This document shows positions 1 through 6,798 of a stretch of DNA of 9,506 bases, in pieces; within the stretch, counting starts at the first letter, position 1; the number at the start of each line of letters is the position of its first letter. The DNA lies in contig CAZILN010000255.1 in the NCBI GenBank assembly GCA_964540005.1, positions 1 through 9,506 on the forward strand. The letters run 5' to 3'. Source of the DNA: CAZILN01 sp964540005 (lineage in GTDB: Bacteria > Bacteroidota > Bacteroidia > Bacteroidales > SM23-62). The notes under the pieces are model-generated. The model searched no databases. It was not told the DNA's origin and saw only the letters and a program-made list of their open reading frames with translations. Position numbers and translations under genes: made by a program.

Positions 1-11
1 AGGGTTCTCAT
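1..11 (-). CDS. Possible start of the next minus-strand gene (three codons visible)
   Basis: On the minus strand an ATG at 11-9 opens a frame reading Met-Arg-Thr, which then leaves the window. It lies nine bases after the TGA stop of the aldolase (23-21), a spacing typical of the next gene in an operon. No product can be inferred from three codons, and the ATG may be coincidental. Confidence 0.2.
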
Positions 12-20
12 GGTGCCGGA

Positions 21-1288
21 TCAGGAAAGGAATTTTTTCCTGAGGTCTTCGATCTGATTGGCATTGATGGGGACCAACTCACCCAGTGGATGCCCCAGGA
101 TAAGGGAACGGGCACTGAATTCAGCCACCTCCAGCCGGTCAAAGGTCTGCAGCAGCTTATCGCCGGTCACAATGATGGAATCATTCTTTATGATCACCGC
201 GGGGTTGGTGGGACTGAACATTTCAGCCAGCTTAGCGGATGTATCGAATTGCTGCCCGAACTCAAGCATGGGAATGTCCTGCAGGAAGATCCAGCTTTCC
301 GGAATGGTCCGCACATCCAGTTTATTCCCTGATACCCCGTAAGCCATGATGTTTGGGGCCTGGGTTATTATGATGGAGTTAATATGCGGGTTCTCCCTGT
401 AGATCTTCTGGTGTACCCGGAAGGCGCGGCTGGGTAATTTCCCCGGCTCCCGTTCTCCGTCCCTGATCTGTACGATGTCTTCAAGGTCCATCTCCCACCG
501 TGGGACATTACGCTGGGTGATCAGGAAATCATTTTCCTTCCATCGGACCGACATATTCCCGTAAGACGAGATCATCAGTCCCTGGGCACAGTACCTTCGC
601 ACCAGCTTGCTGATGTTGAGGCGGATGGATAGTTCTTTTTTGGTATGTTCCACCATGCCCATCTCCGGCAGGTCTTCCGGTATCTGTGAATCAAAGGCGT
701 CGATCTGTTCATCGCTCAGGTATGAAGGGCTGCCGATGGTACTTGCATTGATGATGGTGTGTGCAGAGAATTCGAGTGTTTCAAACCGCACGAAGGCATC
801 CTTCAGGTCTGTGCCTCCGACGACCGTGCCGTGGTTTTCCATGATGAAGGCATTGAGGCCCTTTTCGAATTCAGCGGCAATGTTCCTTCCCAGTTCTTCC
901 CCGCCGGGGATGGCATAGGGTGCATAGCCTATGGGACCGCAAATATGCTTAGCCTGCGGACAATACTGAATGAAACCAGTGCCGGGGGATGTGCATGGAT
1001 GACCGCCCCGATATCGGGCCGCGCTTCGTATATAGCCTTGTGAAAGGAGAATTCAGAAGAGGGCTTGTAGTAGCCGCTTACCGATCCGTCCGGGTGCACG
1101 CATACGATGTCCTTGCGCTGCAGGGTTCCCTTGTCAATGGTACTCGGGGTGACCCAGATATTCCCTTCCCCGTCCTTTTTGGAGATATTCCCCCCGGAAG
1201 TGGTGGTCATGCCCGCATTATAGATACGTTTTATGATCTCTGTAATCTGATCCCTCGGATGCTGATAAAGAGTATCTTACTTTTCCAT
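21..1288 (-). pseudogene. Two-domain class II aldolase/adducin family protein, disrupted by an early stop and a frame change
   Basis: This is a class II (zinc-dependent) sugar-phosphate aldolase of the fuculose/rhamnulose-phosphate aldolase type (PF00596), which cleaves phosphorylated sugars to dihydroxyacetone phosphate plus an aldehyde. The first domain shows TTTSGGNIS, SSEF with the expected metal Glu, the metal pair HAH, and ENHG carrying the third His. The second domain repeats the fold but has TQAP where HxH belongs and KNDS where ENHG belongs, so it is probably non-catalytic. Two lesions are visible. The ATG at 1288-1286 meets TAA at 1279-1277, after which the coding frame continues (DTLYQHPRDQI...). 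Near 956-961 the frame jumps from ...VSFSIV to PQAKHICGPIGYAPY, with roughly nine family residues apparently missing. The longest intact pieces are 929-1210 and 21-842. Repaired, the protein would be about 425-430 residues. Family assignment is firm; whether the lesions are real or sequence errors is open. Confidence 0.85.
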
Positions 1289-1313
1289 AATTGTTACAAA
1301 GCTTCGGTCAGCA

Positions 1314-2096
1314 TCATCCGAGATCTACCTCCAGGACTTGATCCGGATCCAACGCTTTCCAGAGGACCATGGCTGCACCCAGGGAAGTGGAATTAGGGAT
1401 TTCCGAGGGTACCACTTTCTTTTCCGGGAATTTCATGGAAAGCAGTGCAATAAAGATCGGGTTCCTTGAGAATCCTCCGGTGATGAACAGGTTACCAGCC
1501 TGCGTTTTGTTTTCATCGATCAGCTGAATTGATCCGGCGGTGAGGTCGACCAGTCCGATCATCAAATGATGGTAAGCTTCATCGAAACTTTTGAATACCT
1601 GTGGATTAAGACTGCTGTCAATGAAGTTTTCAGGTATGCCGTCAATATGCAGGGCAGGGTAATCCGTGTTTGGTGCAAGAAGATCATTTATCATTGACTT
1701 GTCAGGTTCGACAGATTTATAATGGTCTTCATCGACGCCAAATGCCTCTGCCATTTGTTTGACATTGACGTCATGCATGTGTCCAAGGAAAAGCCTGGAG
1801 GATTTGACGGGTTTTTGTCTGATGCTCATGTAGTTCAGGCAATCCAGTTCAAGCTGGAGCGCGGTCAGGGGTTCATTATTGAAGGGATTCATGGAAATGC
1901 ACCATGTTCCCGTTGAAACCAGGATGAACTTTGTATCGGAATGCATCAGGTAGGGGACAAGGGATGCTGAGCTGTCGTGGATCCCGATGCCGGCCCTGAT
2001 ATTTTCTCCAAGATCTTTCACAGGGTATGTTGACTCCACATCCTGAGGCTCGGGCAGGACATTTCCCGGTGACTGGAGCCTTACAGAGGGAATCAA
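1314..2096 (-). pseudogene. FGGY-family carbohydrate kinase, C-terminal half only
   Basis: FGGY kinases phosphorylate sugars such as L-rhamnulose, L-fuculose or xylulose in the cytoplasm. The 260-residue frame holds the sugar/ATP-binding C-terminal half (FGGY_C, PF02782). GIGIHDSSAS (about residues 36-45) carries the likely catalytic Asp, STGTW (61-65) is the phosphate-binding turn, and ITGGFSRN (205-212) and SLGAAM (238-243) form the adenine-site region. Normal members have about 450-500 residues, so about 200 N-terminal residues are missing. The open frame begins at a TTG just after an in-frame TGA, and recognisable kinase sequence starts only near LPEPQDVESTYPV (about residue 14). It lies 25 bases upstream of the aldolase ATG in the same orientation, the usual kinase-then-aldolase order. 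Substrate is inferred to be a deoxyketose because of the aldolase. A truncated kinase without its N-terminal domain should be inactive. Confidence 0.85.
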
Positions 2097-2187
2097 TCAC
2101 CATGTGCTTCATTTATATATCCATCAACCTGACGACAAAAGGGCTCCCGGGATGAACGCCTGGTTCAGTACGGAATTTAACCGGCAC

Positions 2188-2295
2188 AACGTTTCAGAGG
2201 TGGCATACCAGGTAGGTTTCAAAACACCCTCAAATTTTACAGCCTCTTTCAAATCCTATTACGGGATATCGCCGAAAGAATATAAGTCATCCTAA
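2188..2295 (+). pseudogene. AraC-family regulator, last ~35 residues
   Basis: The frame reads NVSEVAYQVGFKTPSNF and continues through FKSYYGISPKEY to TAA at 2293-2295. This is the second helix-turn-helix and C-terminus of an AraC-type DNA-binding domain (PF12833). The first helix-turn-helix and any sensor domain are absent. The open frame runs on upstream to an ATG at 2104, but that stretch (for example QPDDKRAPGMNAWFS) does not resemble the family, so the recognisable part probably begins close to 2188. The gene points away from the kinase fragment, as a divergently transcribed regulator of a sugar operon would. It cannot bind DNA normally as it stands. A two-component hybrid regulator with the same C-terminal domain is an equally possible source. 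Confidence 0.75.
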
Positions 2296-2414
2296 TTTGT
2301 ATCCGGGAATGAACATCCAGGCTGATATAAATATTTGCTTTTAGCCACCCCATCAATGATCACGCAGTAATCTTCCATTGGAAGTTTACTGGTGCCAAAC
2401 AATCTGAACCAATA
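2292..2414 (-). pseudogene. Possible C-terminal remnant of an unidentified protein
   Basis: On the minus strand a frame stays open for 40 codons from just after TAA (2417-2415) to TAG (2294-2292), reading WFRLFGTSKLPMEDYCVIID and ending in QPGCSFPDTN. The composition looks protein-like and the other frames here are broken. Its stop codon overlaps the AraC-type stop (CTAA), which would suit two convergent genes. I do not recognise the family. No start codon is present except an internal ATG, so if it is real only the last ~40 residues survive. A chance open frame of this length is quite possible. Confidence 0.22.
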
Positions 2415-2456
2415 TTATATGAATCATAAAAACAAACAGGGAAAGTTATGCAATTA

Positions 2457-2506
2457 AAACATAATATTATAGGATTAGAATACGATATAAACATAATATT
2501 ATAGGA
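2457..2506. repeat. Two exact 18-bp direct repeats upstream of the ATPase gene
   Basis: The sequence aaacataatattatagga occurs at 2457-2474 and again, without mismatch, at 2489-2506. The offset is 32 bp, about three helical turns, so both copies face the same side of the DNA. Each copy contains the perfect 10-bp palindrome ataatattat, and a third partial copy (aatattat) lies at 2411-2418. The downstream copy ends 17 bp before the promoter -7 element and covers the place where the -33 element should be. Inference: a paired operator for a regulator, possibly the ATPase gene product or a partner. AT-rich simple sequence is the alternative. Confidence 0.6.
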
Positions 2507-2523
2507 ATTGCTTGAAGATTTTG

Positions 2524-2531
2524 TACCTTTG
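2524..2531 (+). promoter_or_regulatory. Bacteroidota-type -7 promoter element for the ATPase gene
   Basis: TACCTTTG matches the Bacteroidota -7 consensus TAnnTTTG completely. It lies 16 bases before the ATG at 2548, so transcription would start only a few bases before the coding region, giving a very short leader with no ribosome-binding motif. No good TTTG/TTG -33 element is seen at the usual distance; the second 18-bp repeat occupies that position, which may mean the promoter depends on a bound factor. Confidence 0.5.
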
Positions 2532-2547
2532 ACTAAAACACAAAAGT

Positions 2548-3675
2548 ATGATCACCAGAATACAAGCTGTTGAAATTGAAAAAGTATTCTTTAAAGGCAA
2601 AGCCATCATTGTAAGTGGAGCACGACAAGTTGGTAAAACAACTATGTTGGAAGATATACTGCAAAAATACCAAGAGGAGCTATTGAGTTTAGACGGAGAT
2701 GATACTACTATTCAGGATTTGTTAAACAGACCAAATACTCAACAATTAAAGCAGATTATTGGTAAAAAAAAGATTGTATTTATCGATGAAGCACAACGAA
2801 TACCTGATATCGGATTAACTTCTAAAATTATTACAGACAAGTTTAAAGACGTACAGCTAATCATTAGCGGTTCTTCTTCATTTGATTTATACAGCAAGGT
2901 AAATGAACCATTAACAGGCAGAAAATGGACTTTTAAGCTTTGGCCGGTATCCTGGGAAGAGTGGCAAACACATGTAGGATATGTAAAATCGGAACAAGAT
3001 ATTGAAAACCGTATGGTTTTTGGATTGTACCCAGATGTGTTAAATCATGAAGAAAATCCAGGTTTAGTCTTATCGGAGTTGGCAGAGAGTTATTTGTATA
3101 AAGACATATTAATGTATGACGGATTGAAGAAGCCAACTGTCATAGAAAAATTACTTCAGGCTCTAGCCTATCAGGTTGGCAGCGAGGTTTCATTACAAGA
3201 ACTTGGACAAACTGTCGGAGTCGATCCGAAAACTATAAATACATACATAGATATTTTGGAGAAAGCCTATATCATTTTCAGGCTTACTCCATTAAGTAGA
3301 AACCTGCGAAATGAAATTAAGGCAAAAAATAAGGTGTATTTCTACGATAACGGAATACGTAATGCTGTGATTGGACAACTTCAACCATTGGCCATACGGC
3401 AGGATGCTGGCATTTTGTGGGAGAATTTTATGGTCAGCGAAAGGGTTAAGCAAATTAGCCAAAAGAAGTATTTGCGTAACTATTATTTCTGGCGAACGAC
3501 ACAGCAACAGGAGATTGACTATGTGGAAGAAGTAAATGGAGAATTTTTTGCGTATGAATTTAAATGGAGCACAAAGATGAAGATTAAATTTTCCAAAACC
3601 TTTTCCAATAACTATCCTTCAGTTAATAAAGGAATCAATAGAAGGAATTTTAGAGAATTTGTAATAATAACTTGA
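2548..3675 (+). CDS. AAA-family ATPase with C-terminal DUF4143 domain
   Basis: A 375-residue cytoplasmic P-loop ATPase of the AAA_14 (PF13173) plus DUF4143 (PF13635) family. Walker A is GARQVGKTT (residues 24-32), Walker B is IVFIDEAQ (76-83), and ISGSSS (106-111) fits the sensor-1 region. A predicted winged-helix segment follows (about 200-245). The DUF4143 part has YFYDNGIRNAVIG (264-276), LWENFMVSE (290-298), and a restriction-endonuclease-like signature: EIDYVEE (322-328), then YEFKW (336-340). The length is normal and the C-terminus looks natural, so the gene appears intact. The biochemical role of this family is unsettled. It is abundant and lineage-expanded in Bacteroidota and archaea. 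Codon use is much more AT-rich than the kinase and aldolase to the left, and the gene is bordered on both sides by gene scraps. This suggests separate acquisition as a single-gene cassette. The start is set by the promoter immediately upstream. Confidence 0.92.
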   Translation: MITRIQAVEIEKVFFKGKAIIVSGARQVGKTTMLEDILQKYQEELLSLDGDDTTIQDLLNRPNTQQLKQIIGKKKIVFIDEAQRIPDIGLTSKIITDKFKDVQLIISGSSSFDLYSKVNEPLTGRKWTFKLWPVSWEEWQTHVGYVKSEQDIENRMVFGLYPDVLNHEENPGLVLSELAESYLYKDILMYDGLKKPTVIEKLLQALAYQVGSEVSLQELGQTVGVDPKTINTYIDILEKAYIIFRLTPLSRNLRNEIKAKNKVYFYDNGIRNAVIGQLQPLAIRQDAGILWENFMVSERVKQISQKKYLRNYYFWRTTQQQEIDYVEEVNGEFFAYEFKWSTKMKIKFSKTFSNNYPSVNKGINRRNFREFVIIT

Positions 3676-3695
3676 TGAGGATTACTGACGTAATC

Positions 3696-3779
3696 CGTAA
3701 CGAGGTTGGAAGTTGGTCCTCCGGGACAAGCAGCCCGGGTCATAATTCCTATCGCAATTTCAGGTGATAAAGGGAACAA
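3696..3779 (-). pseudogene. Scrap of a bile acid:sodium symporter (BASS/SBF) family transporter
   Basis: On the minus strand, between the ATPase stop and the lipoprotein gene, a frame reads LFPLSPEIAIG followed directly by IMTRAACPGGPTSNLVT. This closely matches the conserved core of the BASS family (PF01758), where a Pro-Glu-xx-x-Gly helix leads into CPGG-(S/T)SN, part of the sodium-binding region. Family members have about 300 residues; only about 28-30 recognisable residues remain, without start or stop. The frame stays open upstream to TAA near 3820, but similarity fades there. After LVT it diverges from the family before running antisense into the end of the ATPase gene. It is a non-functional remnant that marks an old insertion or deletion boundary. 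Confidence 0.55.
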
Positions 3780-3888
3780 TACGTCAATTACGAGAAAAGT
3801 AATGTTAAATTAAAATATCTAAACCCAGATTATCATTTCAAGTCATATTCCATTCCAATCGGTTTATTATCCTGCTCCGCAGGGCATG

Positions 3889-3896
3889 TACCTTTA
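3889..3896 (+). promoter_or_regulatory. Weak candidate -7 promoter element for the lipoprotein gene
   Basis: TACCTTTA matches the Bacteroidota TAnnTTTG consensus at all but the last base. It lies 67 bases before the ATG at 3964, a reasonable leader length. No convincing -33 element is visible. The rest of 3780-3963 contains no supported gene. A plus-strand frame open from 3768 to about 3955 has no start codon and no recognisable similarity. Confidence 0.25.
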
Positions 3897-3963
3897 GGAA
3901 GAAATAAAAGTAAAAGCAATACAGTTCATTATGGCTGGGAATTAACGAAATAAAGAATTTATC

Positions 3964-6765
3964 ATGAAGTTTAAAATTGCCTATTACATTCTATGTCTGT
4001 TTCTATTGAGTTCCTGTTCTCAAAACAAGAAATCCGCCCTCTGGATTATTACCGCCCCGGCAGACGATCGCTACGTAACCATAGATAAAACAGGTGAAAC
4101 TATTATTCCCAATGGACGAATTGTTGCTCCTGCAGGAAGAAGTATTGTCGTTGCACCGCACCCCTACGGCCTGACCTTAAGTCCCGATGGAAATACGGCA
4201 ATTACTGCCAACTCGGGAACCGGGCCACTTTCAATTACAATTATTCGAAATATTTTATCCAGTACTCCAGAGGTACAACAAGTTCCTCCCGGACCATCAA
4301 CCGACCAAGGTGTATTGGCTTCAGTTTTTATGGGATTGGCAATTTCTAATGATAACAAAATGGTTTATGTTGCCGGAGGACAGGAAAACAAAATATTCAT
4401 TTTCGACTTAATTACCGGTGAAAAAAGAGACTTCATTGATTGCTCTTTTGTTTCGGGAGATTCTGATTACAGCCACGGTTATATTGGTGATCTGACCCTT
4501 TCAAAGGATGGGAAAAAGCTTTATGCGGTTGATCAAATTGGTTTCCGAATGGTAATTATTGACCTGGAAACAGGAAAGTTGGAACACAGTATTCCTGTAG
4601 GAAGATATCCATTTGGAATTTGTTTATCGCCAGATGAGAAGAAAATTTATGTAGCCAATGTTGGCATGTTCGAATACAGTGTAATGAATGGAATTACAGA
4701 GAAAAATGCAGGAGAAAAAGCATTGAAATTTCCTGCTTTTGGATACGGTAGCGAGGAGATGATTAAAGGAATTGAAAACGATAGTGTCTCAATTCCAGCT
4801 TTGGGCGAGATGAATGCACCCGAAGCGTTTTCAGTATTCACTATCAGTTTGGAGAATCCTGACAATCCAAAAGTTATTGCCAAAACAAAAACAGGCCATC
4901 TGGTGGGCGCGAAAGTGGAAGATATTCCTGCCGTTGGAGGTGCCAGCCCAAATTCATTGGTGGCAACTGATAAATATGTGTTTGTAAGCAACGGAACCAA
5001 CGACAACATTTCTGTGATTTCCCTTGATAAAGACACTGTTGTAAATACAATTTATCTGAAACCTGATGATCGTGTAAAACAATTTCGTGGTGTAATTCCA
5101 TTTGGTCTCGCACTTTCACCCAACAATAAACGCTTGTATGTTGCCGAGTCTGGAATAAATGCCGTGGCAGTAATCGATGTGGAAAAATTGGAAGTATTAG
5201 GACACATTCCCACCGGCTGGTTTCCGTCGAAAGTAAAGGTAAGTAATGACGGTAAAAAGTTGGTTGTTGCTAATGCCAAAGGTTTCGGGAGTGGTCCAAA
5301 TGGAGGAGAGAATTTCAAAGTCACCAAATCGGGAAGCTACATCGGTTCGTTGATGAATGGAACGGTTCAAATTCTTGATATTCCTTCGGATGAAGAATTG
5401 AGAACATATACAAAAGACGTAATAGACAATAATTTCGATTTCAATAAAGCTTCTTCGGAAAAATTCAAATGGCGTAAAAATAATCCCGTACCACTTTATC
5501 CGGGAGAAAAGGAGAGTCCTATTAAGCACATTGTCTTTATTTCAAAGGAAAACCGCACCTATGACGAAGTGTTTGGACAAGTTGAAAAAGGAGACGGTAA
5601 CGCCAAGTTGGCCCGCTATGGTTCAGGGGTTTCATTTCAAAACTCAAAACGAACTGCTTCGGTTCAAAATGCGGATATTATGTCGAATCATCTGAAAATC
5701 GCAAACCATTTTGCCATAGCCGATAATTTTTATGTTGATTCAGATGTTTCAGCAGATGGCCACCGGTGGTTAGTAAACACCTACCCCAACGAGTGGTGTG
5801 AAACATGCACGGCTGCCAGCTACGGAGGAAATCGTTCCTTTGATATCAATTCAAAAGCACCCGGAGTCTTTGCCATGACTGGCTCAGCTGGAGCCATTTA
5901 TCCTGAAGATTACAACGAAGCGGGCTCTATGTGGGATCACCTGGAACGCAATAGTATCGACTTTTTCAATTTTGGATTCAGTATTATGTTTGAACCGGGA
6001 ATTTATGACGAGAAATACAAATACGAAGGCATAAGGCACTACATTAATTATCCGCTGCCAAAACCAATTTGGGATCGCACTTCAAAACAATATCCAACTT
6101 ACAACATGGCGATCCCCGATCAGTTCAGGATTGACCAGTTTCAAAAAGAGTTTGAAGAAAAATGGATAAGCGGTCAGGATACAATGCCCGCATTAATAAC
6201 CGTAATTATTCCTAACGACCATGGCGCTGGCGAGCGTCCCGAAGCGGGTTATCCTTTCCGCGAAAGCTACATGGCCGACAACGATCTGGCAGTGGGCCGG
6301 ATTGTCGAATACCTTTCACACACGCCGTATTGGGAAAATATGTTAATTGTAATTACCGAGGACGATGCTCAAAACGGCGTTGACCATATTGACGCCCATC
6401 GCAGTGTGTTGATGCTCGCATCACCCTGGGTAAAAGAAGATTATGTGAGTCATGGTCACTATAGCTTCGGAAGTATTTTTAAGACATTCTGGAATATTCT
6501 GGGAATACCTTATTTGAATCAATACGATGCAGGTGCAACTGATTTAGCTGATTTCTTTATGGACACACCAAGTTTTAGACCTTACGCTGCAATTCCCGCG
6601 GACCCAAGGATTTTTGAACCTCAAAAAGCACTCGATCCGTTCGATGAAAATTTTGATTGGAACGCATTAGATGAATCACCAATTATGGATAATAAAGTGG
6701 ACATGATTCGTGAGAGCAAGGAAAAAGATGAGTACCGATTGGAAGATCGGGAGAAAAAAAACTAA
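3964..6765 (+). CDS. Lipoprotein with YncE-like beta-propeller fused to an alkaline-phosphatase-superfamily phosphoesterase
   Basis: This 933-residue exported lipoprotein has a short hydrophobic signal ending in the lipobox LSSC, with lipidated Cys18. Residues about 40-475 form a beta-propeller of YncE/lactonase type. Blade motifs repeat, for example PYGLTLSPDGNTA (67-79), PFGICLSPDEKKIYVAN (216-232) and PFGLALSPNNKRLYVAE (379-395). Residues about 518-865 are a PF04185-type phosphoesterase: ENRTYDEVFG (529-538), SADGHRW (596-602), NDHGAG (751-756) and TEDDAQNG (798-805). By comparison with the acid phosphatase AcpA, Glu529-Asn530 and Asp800-Asp801 are likely metal ligands and a Ser around 593-596 a candidate nucleophile (inference). 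This fusion is a recognised protein architecture, but its substrate is unknown. It probably acts in the periplasm or on the outer membrane. A charged tail ends the protein. It converges on the minus-strand dehydratase gene with 33 bases between stops, and no clear terminator is seen. Codon use is AT-richer than the flanking genes. Confidence 0.93.
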   Translation: MKFKIAYYILCLFLLSSCSQNKKSALWIITAPADDRYVTIDKTGETIIPNGRIVAPAGRSIVVAPHPYGLTLSPDGNTAITANSGTGPLSITIIRNILSSTPEVQQVPPGPSTDQGVLASVFMGLAISNDNKMVYVAGGQENKIFIFDLITGEKRDFIDCSFVSGDSDYSHGYIGDLTLSKDGKKLYAVDQIGFRMVIIDLETGKLEHSIPVGRYPFGICLSPDEKKIYVANVGMFEYSVMNGITEKNAGEKALKFPAFGYGSEEMIKGIENDSVSIPALGEMNAPEAFSVFTISLENPDNPKVIAKTKTGHLVGAKVEDIPAVGGASPNSLVATDKYVFVSNGTNDNISVISLDKDTVVNTIYLKPDDRVKQFRGVIPFGLALSPNNKRLYVAESGINAVAVIDVEKLEVLGHIPTGWFPSKVKVSNDGKKLVVANAKGFGSGPNGGENFKVTKSGSYIGSLMNGTVQILDIPSDEELRTYTKDVIDNNFDFNKASSEKFKWRKNNPVPLYPGEKESPIKHIVFISKENRTYDEVFGQVEKGDGNAKLARYGSGVSFQNSKRTASVQNADIMSNHLKIANHFAIADNFYVDSDVSADGHRWLVNTYPNEWCETCTAASYGGNRSFDINSKAPGVFAMTGSAGAIYPEDYNEAGSMWDHLERNSIDFFNFGFSIMFEPGIYDEKYKYEGIRHYINYPLPKPIWDRTSKQYPTYNMAIPDQFRIDQFQKEFEEKWISGQDTMPALITVIIPNDHGAGERPEAGYPFRESYMADNDLAVGRIVEYLSHTPYWENMLIVITEDDAQNGVDHIDAHRSVLMLASPWVKEDYVSHGHYSFGSIFKTFWNILGIPYLNQYDAGATDLADFFMDTPSFRPYAAIPADPRIFEPQKALDPFDENFDWNALDESPIMDNKVDMIRESKEKDEYRLEDREKKN

Positions 6766-6798
6766 CAAGCTGCCGTGAAGTACTGATCTATGTTTCTG

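Noticed and set aside
1876..2112. Minus-strand frame starting MKHMVIDSL that overlaps the kinase fragment
   Set aside because: After a few residues it runs out of frame with recognisable kinase sequence and shows no family similarity. It is a shadow of the kinase coding region, although its ATG directly after a TAA is a reminder that the junction lies close by.
3721..3738. GC-rich inverted repeat CCGGG-8 nt-CCCGG, considered as a terminator for the ATPase gene
   Set aside because: The stem has only five pairs, no T-run follows it, and it falls inside the CPGG-coding part of the symporter remnant, which explains the GC-rich bases.
3768..3955. Plus-strand frame open for about 60 codons before the lipoprotein gene (for example HFKSYSIPIGLLSC...VHYGWELTK)
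   Set aside because: It has no start codon and no recognisable motif, and its first part lies antisense to the symporter remnant. It is too weak to call a gene or pseudogene.
4647..5529. Several minus-strand open frames antisense to the lipoprotein gene
   Set aside because: They lack family motifs and are explained by codon bias of the long plus-strand gene, which has clear domain signatures throughout.
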